Below are positions 57,301 through 63,985 of a stretch of 64,000 nucleotides of DNA, in pieces. Under the pieces are notes generated by a model. It saw only the letters and a list, made by a program, of their open reading frames with translations, was not told the DNA's origin and searched no databases. The stretch covers positions 20,786,824-20,850,823 of the forward strand of contig OX422184.1 of the NCBI GenBank assembly GCA_949130485.1. The letters are read 5' to 3'. Origin of the DNA: Agelas oroides (taxonomy: Eukaryota > Porifera > Demospongiae > Agelasida > Agelasidae). A program made the translations under genes and the position numbers. Each line of letters opens with the position of its first letter. Positions within the stretch are counted from its first letter, which is position 1.

Positions 57301-60300
57301 AAATGTTGTAGCTGATGATGTGCCAGCCAGTGTTGGTGCTTCCCCACTCACACAACAACTATCAATCCCACATTCTTGTGGTCATGTTATTCCAAATGAG
57401 CAATTCCCCAGTGGCCTAAATATTCACCACACACATGGAACCTAATCCCCAAAAGCTACTGACAAGAATTCCTTTGTTAGAACATGAGTGGGCCAAATTA
57501 CCCTACATTTATGTGGTCATGCTTTTATTTTTTAGTACAGAATAGTCTAATTACTAATCAGAGTGGTGTAAGTACTAATCAGAGTAGCAGGTTTTCAAGC
57601 TAATTGGCCACTAGCAATAACATAATACTAAGTCTTGTTTCCTGTCCACAAAACCCTGCGGAGTGCCAGTACTTATTTTCATGCTATCATTGTAAAATTT
57701 TCTTCCATAAATTTGCTTAAAATCATCCCCCTCCTGGATCCGCCCTTGGAGCTTTTATTTGTCTCCATTCATTCTTGCTTCAGTGAATCAATGAGGAACG
57801 ATAATTTGGCTTTAGATTTATGGGGGGAGTTGTGAGATGCGCAACTGCATGGGTTCGTGGATTAAATCCAGTATCTCCAGACGTTTAAGTCAAGCACAAA
57901 TGAAGCCAAACTTGCGGATAGAGGCGTTTTTACCACTGTTAAGTATCTAGATGCTAATAAAATAACCATTGCATATTTTAAGCTTAAAAGGCAACTTTTC
58001 GTATCAAACTGGCCAAAATTTGGGCAACTGACACACAGATTGTTCTAATACGTAGCAGGCAGGATTGCGGTTCACTTCATGTAGCCAAATGCGCCCGTGA
58101 AATTTGTTGTCCATTACACCCGATAGCAGCCAAATGTGCCCGCACTTTGCTTCCGCTATTTCCCTTATCGCAATCGATCGCTGTGCCTTTTTAGACTTGG
58201 AGTTAGTTATTACGTGCACAGGAAGTCAATCGAAGCATAATTATCTGCGATGTCCTATAGGGACTTCCCCTCAAAATCACGTTCGAAATTTGCCTACCGA
58301 TTGTAGTTAGCCACAGTCGAGGGGTCCGTCACAAAAGAAATCTCGTACACTGTCGGCAGAAATCCAAACTGAAATCCAGAAATCCAAGTTGAAATCCAGA
58401 AATCCAAACTGAAATCCAGAAATCCACTGTGAAATCCAGAAATCCAATCTGAAATCGAGAAATCCAAGTTGAAATCCAGAAATCCAATCTGAAATCCAGA
58501 AATCCACTCTGAAATCCAGAAATCCAATCTGAAATCCAGAAATACACTCTAAAATCCGGAAATCCAATTCAGGATTCTATTAAAATACTCCGCAAATATC
58601 CGTATACTTTACATTAATTACACTACATGAACGTGCACGTGCACAGATTTTCTATGACGTAATAGAACGTCACCACAATGAATGACCTTTGTACCCGGCC
58701 GATCTTTGTTTGGGTACAAAGGTCATTCTTCCGAGGTAATGTAATTGCAATTGTCAGATGTATTATGTATGATGATGTCAACGAACACGCAGTACGCGCG
58801 CGTATGAATAGTATGACAATCAACGAACACGCAGTATGTGTATGAATATGTATAACAATCAACGAACATGCAGTATGTGATTGTATGACAGTCAACAAAC
58901 ACGTTGCCCATGCGCTGTGTAGCGGTGAGGTGCCTGTGACATTGTATTCTGTTAACATATAGGCTGAGTGGAATGTGGTCCATGATTGTTCATGAGTATA
59001 TTTTAGCTGTATCTTCAGAATGATAGCGGTTCAAACGAAATCCAGAAATCCGCTTTGAAATCCAGAAATCCGCTTTGAAATCCAGAAATCCGCTTTGAAA
59101 TCCAGAAATCCGCTTGAAATCCAGAAATCCACTTTGAAATCCAGAAATCCACTTTGAAATCCAGATCGATTTCTGTGCATGCGCGTCGAGGTAAAAGATG
59201 GATCCCCTGTATTTAGCCGTATACATATGCATGTGTTACTGAACTGTTATTTAAGAATACAATTCCGTCAAGTCATGCATGATAGCTACATCTGTGAGAG
59301 TTGGCATGCCTTAGCTATGTGCGGTGCACTTTTAGATGTGGTTGACTGAAGCATTCTTTGAACCATGCGTGGAAAGTTCATATTGTGTTCTCCACAAGCT
59401 TGTCATTATAGAGCCATGACCCAATTTCCCCACCAAAATAACCCGCCAACTAGCTATACAGTATTTACATTAACAGTGGTCTAATAGACTTTGTTATTCT
59501 TGTGCAGGACCAGTACCATCTTTCCTGATCCTCCTGGTTTACGAGCCTTCGCACCTTACTGGATATTTCTTGCCAGTGGACTTCCACTCTACATACTCAG
59601 TGCTGTATATCTGGTGACTGGAAACTCAATTGTAGGGCTGGCTGTATCCTGAATCTGTATAATTTAGCCTCAAATCATAAAGTAGCTATTCCCCTGGCTA
59701 CAATGTCATGTATTACATAATTGGGGCGAGCCTGAGCGAGTCCCACACTAGCGTGACTGCATTGCGCACGTGTGTGTGTATGTATCTATCTATGGACCGA
59801 CCACTTACCGTAAATTCAAATGAGCGCATTCAAATATTTCACGAAGATCGATATCGTGCGTGTGAAGCATGTGAAGGGCTACTGTCAGAGCTAGAGTGCA
59901 GCGTCAGGGACCCGGAGCGAAGACGACTGATGTTGAAGCACACGTGGTACTGGTTTGTGCTTCTACTGACGACAGCAGGCCGCTCACAGGCGGTACAAAT
60001 TTAATATGGACGGTGGTTGATGGGTCGCTTCAGGTAGCAGGCCATGCATAAACGGCACTCACAAATGCCAGAAATTTAGCTCATGATTTCGGTGTAAAGC
60101 TTAGTCCATGTATGTGTAGCACGTTAGCTGCCTTGGCTGGAGAAATGGCTGGCATATCTCTGGTGAGGACTTAGGTACTTATAGGCTTAAAACAGTTGAC
60201 AGTGACGAATCCTGCTGTGTGCCATGACAAAGTAGTAAATCAGCAGTTTGCTGCTTGCTCAGGCTCACCCCATGATGATGAATCATCTCACTAGTTATGT

Positions 60301-63300
60301 ATACGCGTCAAGAGCGAATAAGAACGGGCGGCTATAGTAAGAGTGTGTAACTACGTAAAATTCGAAACAGGGCAGAATTTACCGCCAGTACTAAAAATAG
60401 TAACACGCCCTGTGTACACTGTGTTGATATAAGCCATTATGCATTGTTACTAAGCACGCACATGAGTGGGTGTTCTATTTTTAGTACAGTTCAATAATTT
60501 TGCCTGGACTACGGGCTTCTATTGGAGTTGCACGCTCTTACTCTAGCCGCCCGTTCTTATGCGCTCTTGACGCGTATACATAGCTATAGCTACAAAGAAA
60601 TATGGAGGGTTCCTCAGGGTGGTTAAGGTGGCGGGTAAGCTACCACACAAGCCGCAATAATTGTTTCCGGTTTACGCCCACCATTGTACAGCTGGTTTTT
60701 CTTTTTGAATGAAGCAAATCACTGTAGCAGCTGCTTCAGTAGCTTAATATCGAAGAGCTACCTAGCTGTACAGCCGTACTACAAGCGACAAAAGCATGAA
60801 GGAAACCCTGAGAAGTTTCTACGTCGTCGATCGCCGTACATCAATGGCCACACCCACCGAGAAGGCCAGGGGTACATTTTTTCGGGACGCTTCGTGAATC
60901 AGGTAAACAACTTTAGCAACTCTCTTTACTATAAACAGCTTCTCCAGTGGTTAGTCGAGGGGGTAACGTAAAGTATTCGTGACTAACGAATGCCCGGGAG
61001 AGTTCATACCGCGAAACGCTACAAAAAGTGACTTTCCAATAACAGTTTCAACTCGCCATCCGTTAAGCTTTACAGCTTATGACCAAAACTCTACGTAGTC
61101 CCCTCTAGCGACTGTTGAACTTTCTACTCGCCAAGAATGGAGTATGTGGCTCTCGTACCGTGCGAGTGAAACGTGCTGAAAAATTGTAAAACTCAACCAC
61201 TGCTCTCCGCGCTGTTTTCTGTATCATGGTATCAAGATTTGTTACAGAGATAGTACTTGCCATACAGTACTTGAATATCAAGTTTGGCTGTAATTGATTG
61301 CACAACTAGTAAGATGAGACATTTTATATATAGCAGATAATTTATTGTGAAATTATTTACCCACCCCCTTAAGGAATACCCCAATTTTGATTTTTAGCTC
61401 AATTTTTGCTTTACCCTTCGTACTTTGAGCAAGTATTGAAGACAAAGTACATGTTCAAACTTAACAATCAGTGATTAACCAAGTAGCAAATAGATTGTAG
61501 TTTATTATAAACAAGCGTTACCATGGCAGCATGCAAATAATCCCAAAATCAGGGTTTAACTGCCTTAATTATATTTTGCTCTATGTGGAATGTCAAACGC
61601 CTTTGAATCCCGATGAAATGGATGTTGAGCAAAAGCTCTTTGCTTTAGCTATCAGAATCTGGGTAGGGACACTGCACCAGATACAACCTGAAGCTCCAAG
61701 AAGGAAATATGTGTTTTTACGCCTCAAATCAGTGTTTTATTTTGATTATGAAAGCTCACCTCTCCAGTGACAGCAATAACAGTCTCTGTCCCTAGGTGCA
61801 GTACGTTAATACAACTAGTCCACTACACACTCTCGAAGTTTTAGTCACAAATCTAGCCATCTGACCTTCCGCATCAACCGCCAAAGACGATGGGTCATCG
61901 TCACTCGAGTAGCTCAAGGCATATTCCCCTCTTCTGCTCCCAGGAACACGCAGTGCTCGGTCTCAATGGCATCCCTTCAGTAAGTCAGACCCACCTACTT
62001 CACAACCATGAATAACACAAAGCTATACAACACGGACTAACAGCGAGAATAACACTAGGAAAGCTAAGAAGCTTACATGCGGCAGCCATTCAATCTCCGC
62101 AAACTATGGCAATACGTTTGCGAATTATTGCAAAACTTTCACATACTTCCGTGTCACGCGTAATACCTTAACCGACCTGAGTCAGCTGCACATGCGGCTA
62201 TTCAAAAATTGCATGTGTAATGTTATTTTCTATTTCAGTGATTATTAGCATTCTTGACCAATGAACACAGACCAACTTCTTCACAATTCTCTCCCTTGTA
62301 ACTGGTGGGGCTGCACTGCTAGATGCTGGTATCGCCATTGATATTTTCAACTCATTGACACGCAGTTCACTTACATTTACGACTTTCTACCAGTATCTTG
62401 CAACAACATTTGCAGGATGTCTAATTTCAGTGCTGTTTCTGGTAAGATGATGTTAGAGGTCTTTTAGATCCAATAATCTAGCTAGAGCAAGAAAACAGCA
62501 AAAGGCACAAAAGACAAAAGAATGAAGTTAGCTTTGTTCCCACACACGAGAGCCTGGAACAAACCAAACAAATCAACAAAGCTAGGATGAAAATTAATGT
62601 ATCACACAATGACATCAAATATGCAAAAAGATGCGAAACAGATGTAATAGAAAACAAAAACTTCAGTATTCAAGAAAATAAAAGAGCATACAATGCATAT
62701 AGAAGAGTATCAGTCTCCAATTGTCCCCAGCACTGATGCTGCGTTTCCTCTCTGCACTGACACAGACAGTCTCTGGATAAGGTAGGTGTATAGGATTATT
62801 CGTCACCAGTAGCCTGTCTGAGCCGATTCCCAAGGTCCTTTAAAAACTCTAGTGTCAGTAGGCCAAAAACCACTGAGGTCTCAATGGCAATTGGAATGAA
62901 AGTGTAACTAGGTTCCAAGTATGTAGGTTCCAAGTATGTATATTTCGTCCTTATTTAAACCTTACCACCTACCTGCTTGAGTGTTAGCACTAGTTAGTAG
63001 ATCCTCCCAGTGCTATTGAGCCATCATAACTACCACTGAGCTCCTCTCCTTTGTCAAGCAACTTCAACTGCATGATCATCTACCAGTGGCATAGCCAAGC
63101 TGGGGCACATGCTCTAGCAACCAGAGGCTGTGCCCCACCAACTGCAGGCATGCCTGCAAATTATCGGCGCCGAAAGTACCGTTGTCGACCGTGATCGGCA
63201 CTAAAAATACATAAAGGTCTTGAAATCTAGCAGTGTAGTATAGCTATCTGTATCCTCAGAGTAACGAAATCTCGTACGCTCCCCTGATCTCACTGCATGC

Positions 63301-63985
63301 GAGTTTGTTGTAAGTAATAAAGTGACTTTACATCGCGCACACATCCATATCGAAGGCATAGTGGGAAGTGCTCCTGACTTGAGGTGACGGTATGGCCTAA
63401 AATAGCCTCAGAACCGACCTGGGAAGCTCCAAAATTTTCTTAGGGAGCATGCCCCCACACCCCCCTAGTTGCTTCTTTGTTTCTGCGCTGAAATTCCTAC
63501 CAACGTAGTGTGCCCATGCTGTGCCCTGGCATCAGCTACGTCCTGGCTATGCCACTGTCATCTACCTCATGCAACACTATATCAAGATATTATAGTGCTG
63601 CACTGGATGCTAGACAACAACATCTGACATGTACTATGTAAACAAATATAACATAAAAGTTGTAAGACCTGGACCCTAGCACCCAGGCAGCACAAACAGA
63701 TTGGTATGTAGATACCATACACTATTACTAGTAAACTTAGATATTTTAACAAGTTAGAGAGTGTTACAGTGTCAGTTGATGTCTTTCCTAATCTTGTAGG
63801 GAATTTTTGCACTTCTGTGGCCATTCTTCATCATCAACACACCTGAGTACTGCATGAACCTAACTGAGGAGGACAGGGTGGCCTTCAGTGGACGACACTC
63901 ACAGCAGCCCCAGCCAGCAGCCATGCAGCCAGTGTATCATCTGCCTTCTGCACCAGAATACGCCCAGGCAAGTGTTGACCCTTGA
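40371..63985 (+). CDS. Tandem four-TM membrane protein family, copy D
   Basis: Five exons across 23.6 kb: 40371-40403 (MSFKVEGWARK), 43091-43188 (TM1, VCISAIGWFVYVVGYGLFY), 59508-59643 (TM2, YWIFLASGLPLYILSAVYL), 62271-62441 (TM3 and start of TM4), 63800-63967 or -63985 (GIFALLWPFFIINTPEYC, then MNLTEEDRVAFSGRH). Phases 0,2,0,0 match the other copies. The 16.3-kb intron 2 holds a complete Ngaro-type element and two Tc1 relics. The Cys-Cys pair of the sisters is Tyr-Cys here. At 63967 CAG|GCAAGT could be a GC donor to a further exon beyond the window, as copies A and C have. Otherwise translation ends at TGA 63983-63985 (about 207 residues). Linking exons 2 and 3 across such an intron is inference. 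Confidence 0.72.
41085..41460. repeat. inverted repeat with poly-C centre
   Basis: Arms about 41085-41195 (GGACCAAAGTGGCCAAACTG, TTTTGCACCAAAAC) and 41343-41455 (GTTTTGGTGCAAGAAG, CAGTTTGGCCACTTTGGTCC). A run of about 20 C lies at 41319-41338. Part of the motif GGACCAAAGTGG repeats three times inside. Non-coding. Confidence 0.75.
42033..43060. mobile_element. TTAA-flanked element (piggyBac/Kolobok-like), non-autonomous
   Basis: TTAAGGTGGCACGGTACC at the left and ACCGTGCCACCTTAA at the right: inverted ends of 11 bases, each preceded or followed by TTAA, the duplication used by piggyBac and Kolobok. The 1.03-kb interior includes a 28-base A run (42298-42325) and no transposase frame. It ends only 30 bases before copy D's exon 2. 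Confidence 0.75.
43391..44382 (+). repeat. direct repeat pair of about 285 bp
   Basis: 43391-43672 and 44093-44382 are about 90% alike by eye (AGCTCCAAACTCAATTTGTG, AGCAAATCTC-CACCTATA, TAGATTAGGTGGATTAGCCT, TTTGTGGTTTTGGTTT, GCCTCTAAGGCTGCCCATAA). They are separated by 420 bases starting with GGGGGAGCCTGAGCGAG, which resembles the end of the element at 59723. Tandem duplication or short terminal repeats; no coding content. Confidence 0.8.
44507..44660 (+). repeat. two-unit tandem repeat, about 76 bp
   Basis: CCACGTGGTACTGGTCC-ACCAGGAGGCGACCGA-AAGATCGT-CGAGAGCCAAAA-GAGCAG is followed by a diverged second unit (CCACATGGTACTGGTGGGAG, AAGATCGTCCGAGAGCCGAA). G+C-rich compared with its neighbours and open in several frames, but no motif is recognised. 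Confidence 0.7.
44950..45180. repeat. 60-bp unit in two direct and one inverted copies
   Basis: AACTTAACCCCC-AGAAGTAGACTG followed by TCTGTAACACTGTTTACAAC and ATCACTTCC occurs at about 44968-45037 and 45050-45110, then inverted at about 45128-45178 (GGAAGTGATACAATGGTTGT). The third copy can fold on either of the first two. Confidence 0.8.
45190..45366 (-). pseudogene. SHOCT-like motif relic (repeat-protein C-terminus)
   Basis: The minus strand reads an open stretch ending in TYITQIKELHSLVEIGAL and TPEQYEEQ. It closely parallels the minus-strand relic at 47810-47890 (LKSLQELREIGVLSDEEF). The L-x-x-L-x-x-L-x-x-x-G-x-L-T-x-E-E-F-x-x-x-K pattern resembles a short C-terminal SHOCT-type motif. Only a fragment survives; parent protein unknown. 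Confidence 0.5.
46566..47770 (+). pseudogene. Tc1/IS630-like transposase, interrupted
   Basis: The 171-codon first part has a helix-turn-helix N-terminus (YSEDLKWRMIYQREMLGLT, VQIAENLNVDTSTVWRAIHR) and the first catalytic Asp (MLVFVDENGCDRR). It then stops at 47079-47081. After about 270 unrelated bases the protein resumes (STRRLLVRVKRASVIGMMTV). It shifts frame near 47440, gives MDNATIHH (second Asp) and LPPYSPDFNPIEELFS (Glu), then shifts again to NDAAIQASHDNM and ends near 47770. The DDE triad residues remain, but the frame is broken three times. Terminal repeats were not identified. Lies in intron 2 of copy D. Confidence 0.85.
47802..48560 (-). pseudogene. decayed repeat protein, copy 2 (PB1-like + LWARMI + SHOCT-like)
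   Basis: The minus strand reads, with breaks: LVDEFKDKLPGEFDVGYIAK, RWIHQAADLTSMYKQL, TITLFAEG, then KLQTMHGDKYNPQ, an in-frame stop, LKLWARMIVNKQHKNF, EEPPDLPIITGG, a frameshift in an A run near 48060, ITQALTPSKSS and LKSLQELREIGVLSDEEF. The block order equals that of 49373-49980. The first part has the look of a PB1-type domain and the rest matches multicopy sponge proteins as I recall them; both are inferences. Not functional as it stands. Confidence 0.6.
49373..49980 (-). pseudogene. decayed repeat protein, copy 1 (GYF-RVWI / KYTxxQYxLWA)
   Basis: Minus-strand pieces: DDEDLDCDDHDVLPELTIKV, FREFVVHEFGNKVCGEAKN, MEIGYFKGNKRVWIRTGDD, YSEFWE, LRSGSTITLWCDC, an acidic-Ser linker (SDSDSDRTRQNSSSTLKRR), then HGDKYTGPQYHLWAEAIDVN, QHSSYDEHPQGSLFSG. 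At least two frame changes break it. Same architecture as the copy at 47802-48560. Function unknown. Confidence 0.6.
50400..51290 (-). pseudogene. second Tc1/IS630-like transposase relic
   Basis: Minus-strand fragments in several frames: ALSEDLRWRIV at the start (near 51245-51275), KYAYSLRGVTPINYCLN, GRQISAISAIS, an in-frame stop, GVEDVYLAERGVNGDRFCDF, then VIDNASIHH (second Asp, about 50540-50565) and LISGVGALLWFLPPYSPDLN-PIE (Glu, about 50450-50500). It is the same transposase class as 46566-47770 but in opposite orientation and more decayed. A 41-bp palindrome (51197-51237) interrupts its 5' part, and the Ngaro-type element sits immediately upstream of it. Confidence 0.8.
51197..51237. mobile_element. 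41-bp micro-MITE with 7-bp TSD
   Basis: CAAGAGCGCATAATGA and TCATTATGCGCTCTTG are perfect 16-base inverted repeats around 9 bases. Both sides carry CATACGA. It interrupts a transposase relic, so it is a genuine insertion. The same CAAGAGCG-ATAA end bounds a 261-bp element at 60309-60569. Confidence 0.82.
51350..51509 (-). repeat. Ngaro-type terminal repeat B2
   Basis: 160-bp copy identical by eye to B1 at 51787-51946. Its outer edge is the core ATTTAACT (51350-51357), followed by CTCGACAAGCAACTAATTAT. Confidence 0.9.
51627..51794 (-). repeat. Ngaro-type internal repeat A2
   Basis: 168-bp copy identical by eye to A1 at 57050-57217. It contains a perfect 11-bp stem (CTGCCCGTCCC / GGGACGGGCAG, about 51714-51742) and overlaps B1 by the 8-bp core ATTTAACT. 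Between A2 and B2 lie 117 unique bases. Confidence 0.9.
51787..51946 (-). repeat. Ngaro-type internal repeat B1
   Basis: 160 bp, identical by eye to B2. It lies just downstream of the recombinase gene in element orientation and is joined to A2 through the shared core. Confidence 0.9.
52129..53148 (-). CDS. Tyrosine recombinase (YR) of Ngaro/DIRS-type element
   Basis: 339-codon integrase of the phage-lambda/tyrosine-recombinase superfamily, which would integrate the element's circular DNA. An N-terminal core-binding region (about 1-110: STTRSYESAKKRYLQFC, IKCYLSAVRHLQ) precedes the catalytic part. Arg I is in FGFLRSGEI (R149), H-x-x-R in AGHSFRIGAAT (H265, R268), and the Tyr region is LGRWKSNAYQRYIR (nucleophile Y296 or Y299; W291 replaces the usual His, as often in this group). 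The start overlaps the 3' end of the RT frame by 31 bases in another frame, so expression may use reinitiation or frameshifting. All catalytic residues are present. Confidence 0.9.
   Translation of the reverse strand: MVSLYFRASLAPSTTRSYESAKKRYLQFCANSDNDPLPASEEKLCSFVAYLADSNLTHQTIKCYLSAVRHLQIAMNKGDPHISSMPKLEHVLRGIKKEQSKKHTPAKSRLPITPNILTRLREVWEEEPHNYDYIMLWAACCTCYFGFLRSGEICSPSDEEYDPSTHLNFSDLAVDSHDNTSVIALKIKTSKTDPFRQGVTIYLGTTNTKLCPVQALLAYIAVRGDKQGALFSFSNHQLLTRARFVKHLRLALSKAGIDPDLYAGHSFRIGAATVACTQGIEDSTIMTLGRWKSNAYQRYIRIPQEHLAQISSRIASPIPARSMQIYQPNLEEGTEFRRK
53118..54830 (-). CDS. Reverse transcriptase-RNase H of Ngaro/DIRS-type element
   Basis: 570 codons. The RT palm has WRLIMDLSFPPT (about 125-136), the first catalytic Asp in YLAKMDVSEAYRIVPVHP (D175), LPFGLRSAP, and the YLDD box at 240-243. 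RNase H follows with MWTDASGSWGAGAFW (D407), AVKELAPI (E440), RVHSDNEAVV (D465) and AHIPGQYNTLADALSR (D515), so the four acidic residues are intact. There is no methyltransferase domain behind RNase H. The frame lies between the gag-like and recombinase genes on the same strand and is fully open, which supports an intact element. Confidence 0.92.
   Translation of the reverse strand: MKALSSKTPEIPQSHPLLTQMAQSPLQLKAWSAALRSHPDTEFAGYILEGIQHGFRIGYNHTDHTCLPAVRNLPSATEHPDVISKYLTTEVAKGRMLGPLPTGTIPEIQISRIGVIPKKSTPGKWRLIMDLSFPPTCSVNDGIDPKTSSLTYIRVDDIANKVARSGKGTYLAKMDVSEAYRIVPVHPDDKHLLGINWQGQVYIDATLPFGLRSAPLIFTALADGLQWVLEQRGVSYIAHYLDDFITIGPPNSNQCFRNLHIITETCRELGIPLAPHKLVGPTTYIVFLGIEIDTITMELRLPQDKLDKLKELLSNWIFFTYCKPEDLESLLGHLNHACSVVKPGRSFISRLIQLLTKVKQRHWRTIRINKEAQSDIRWWHTFIESWNGVSILRQHRMANPDHEMWTDASGSWGAGAFWKSEWFQLKWPTVLQEEQIAVKELAPITIACALWGPRWTGSSIRVHSDNEAVVTVVNSGYSRQPVMMHLLRCIFFFKAKFDFTLTAAHIPGQYNTLADALSRDNASFFLSSHSQANPQTTEIPQDMIEMLLIKKPDWTSNDWTLWFHSIFVLH
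55192..56184 (-). CDS. gag-like protein with Cys/His knuckles
   Basis: 330-codon frame upstream of RT. The middle part (QWASCFVTYMAVMAS, CAYFSIILKAHREY, FRQRAAATHNKDWSVIDTTL) resembles the capsid-like proteins of DIRS/Ngaro elements. The C-terminus has Cys/His clusters (CATCSSIKHDTNDCPRRKGK; CFNWNYHRQCHSNPCPYKHE; CIKCFPEEHTYLDC) and a basic Lys/Arg segment, which together suggest nucleic-acid binding. The true N-terminus may be longer: a 70-residue acidic frame with its own ATG (57022-56807) precedes it, but a minisatellite lies between. Confidence 0.8.
   Translation of the reverse strand: MLVSEHSTAITYLPYTPSNSGVTVGNPSKNKAPPTIPKISGQENPQSTQPTLNDTLTSMLEEHLFKQKPTQQTYIGPGLPTLPKRIVEKMLNWEYINFNELIPFCDPNTDDEQPSSLVPEQYNLFPGLGLVQQGHQVKYSFLQWASCFVTYMAVMASKGNNTIHMCAYFSIILKAHREYTGGMWSYYDANFRQRAAATHNKDWSVIDTTLFSQCFTGRAKKVQGCATCSSIKHDTNDCPRRKGKRHAEESKPKPKRQKLDVCFNWNYHRQCHSNPCPYKHECIKCFPEEHTYLDCPRRQGRRSNIPTLPQGVLQYTYTHLPTIAVTNRPK
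56216..56780 (-). repeat. G-rich minisatellite inside the retrotransposon
   Basis: Units of about 35-45 bases built on GGCAGTGTGG and GTGGCACTGGCA repeat about ten times, with runs of G at 56257-56272 and 56680-56696. Translations give Pro/His/Ala-Cys-His repeats that are artefacts. The array lies between the short acidic N-terminal frame (56807-57022) and the main gag-like frame. It may have split an ancestral gag gene. Confidence 0.85.
56807..57022 (-). CDS. short acidic frame at 5' end of element (gag N-terminus?)
   Basis: From ATG 57022: MSQEPADKTKSPEDPLEGPS, then DKEDIISGLFKRLTEANPEA, a Gln-rich end and stop at 56807-56809, 72 codons. It follows directly after repeat A1 in element orientation, where the first gene of such elements begins. 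The charged, low-complexity composition fits the N-terminus of a gag-like protein. Separate gene or broken gag cannot be decided by eye. Confidence 0.5.
57050..57217 (-). repeat. Ngaro-type terminal repeat A1
   Basis: 168 bp, identical by eye to A2 (51627-51794) and containing the same CTGCCCGTCCC / GGGACGGGCAG stem. Its outer edge is the core ATTTAACT at 57210-57217. Confidence 0.9.
57218..58315. other. non-genic intron sequence of copy D
   Basis: Begins with short duplications (TACTTACAACTGTCTGTA, twice; AGGTCAACCCAAAATGTTGT, twice). An open stretch at about 57311-57445 (ADDVPASVGASPLTQQ) may be a remnant of a repeat protein, but it has no recognised motif. Otherwise featureless. Confidence 0.35.
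58316..58575 (-). repeat. GAAATCCAGAAATCC minisatellite, array 1
   Basis: About ten units of 20 bases (GAAATCCAGAAATCCAATCT and variants) follow a GTCACAAAAGAAATCTCGTA segment. The same pair of motifs occurs in the element at 8031-8695. The minus strand translates as D-F-W-I-S-x-W-I-S-G-F-Q in all three frames, since the 20-bp unit shifts frame each time. This is a repeat artefact. Confidence 0.92.
58678..58731. repeat. short palindrome
   Basis: GAATGACCTTTGTACCC and GGGTACAAAGGTCATTC are perfect complements around a loop of about 18 bases, between the two GAAATCC arrays. Confidence 0.85.
58777..58905 (+). repeat. tandem repeat, CAACGAACACGCAGTA units
   Basis: Four diverged units of roughly 35-45 bases carrying TCAACGAACA-GCAGTA-G then GTATGA-A. 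Translated minus-strand frames (HTHTAYCV-like) are artefacts. Confidence 0.75.
59036..59166 (-). repeat. GAAATCCAGAAATCC minisatellite, array 2
   Basis: About seven units of 18-20 bases (GAAATCCAGAAATCCGCTTT and variants), the same core as 58316-58575 but with a different spacer base set. Arrays 1 and 2 flank the palindrome and tandem repeat between them, so all may belong to one composite element. Confidence 0.9.
59723..60271. mobile_element. TIR element with GGGGYGAGCCTGAGCRAG ends
   Basis: Left GGGGCGAGCCTGAGCGAG and right CTTGCTCAGGCTCACCCC are inverted. A similar left end (GGGGGAGCCTGAGCGAG) occurs alone near 43697. An internal open frame to 60004 (MDRPLTVNSNERIQIF, EACEGLLSELEC) has no recognised motif. 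549 bp, within intron 3 of copy D. Confidence 0.7.
60309..60569. mobile_element. CAAGAGCG-ended MITE
   Basis: CAAGAGCGAATAAGAACGGG plus CGGCTA at the left and TAGCCGCCCGTTCTTATGCG plus CTCTTG at the right. Flanks are ACGCGT on both sides (60303-60308, 60570-60575). Subterminal TAAGAGTGTG / GCACGCTCTTA also pair. 261 bp, non-coding. Shares its outermost bases with the 41-bp element at 51197. Confidence 0.82.
60623..61372. mobile_element. second TTAA-flanked element
   Basis: TTAAGGTGGCGGGTAA at the left and TTACCCACCCCCTTAA at the right, 13 of 16 bases complementary. TTAAGGTGGC is shared with the element at 42033. 750 bp; no transposase frame recognised. Confidence 0.55.
61373..62270. other. 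intron sequence of copy D, no feature seen
   Basis: A+T-rich with scattered short open frames. No exon, repeat pair or motif could be supported. Confidence 0.35.
63084..63557. mobile_element. hAT-type MITE with perfect 8-bp TSD
   Basis: CAGTGGCATAGCCAAGCTGG to GTCCTGGCTATGCCACTG, flanked by TCATCTAC on both sides (63076-63083, 63558-63565). An 8-bp duplication with CAGTG-type termini is the hAT signature. 474 bp, non-coding, 240 bases before the last exon of copy D. Confidence 0.88.

Noticed and set aside
58294-58567. Three overlapping minus-strand frames reading D-F-W-I-S-x-W-I-S-G-F
   Set aside because: They are three-frame translations of a 20-bp minisatellite, not a protein.
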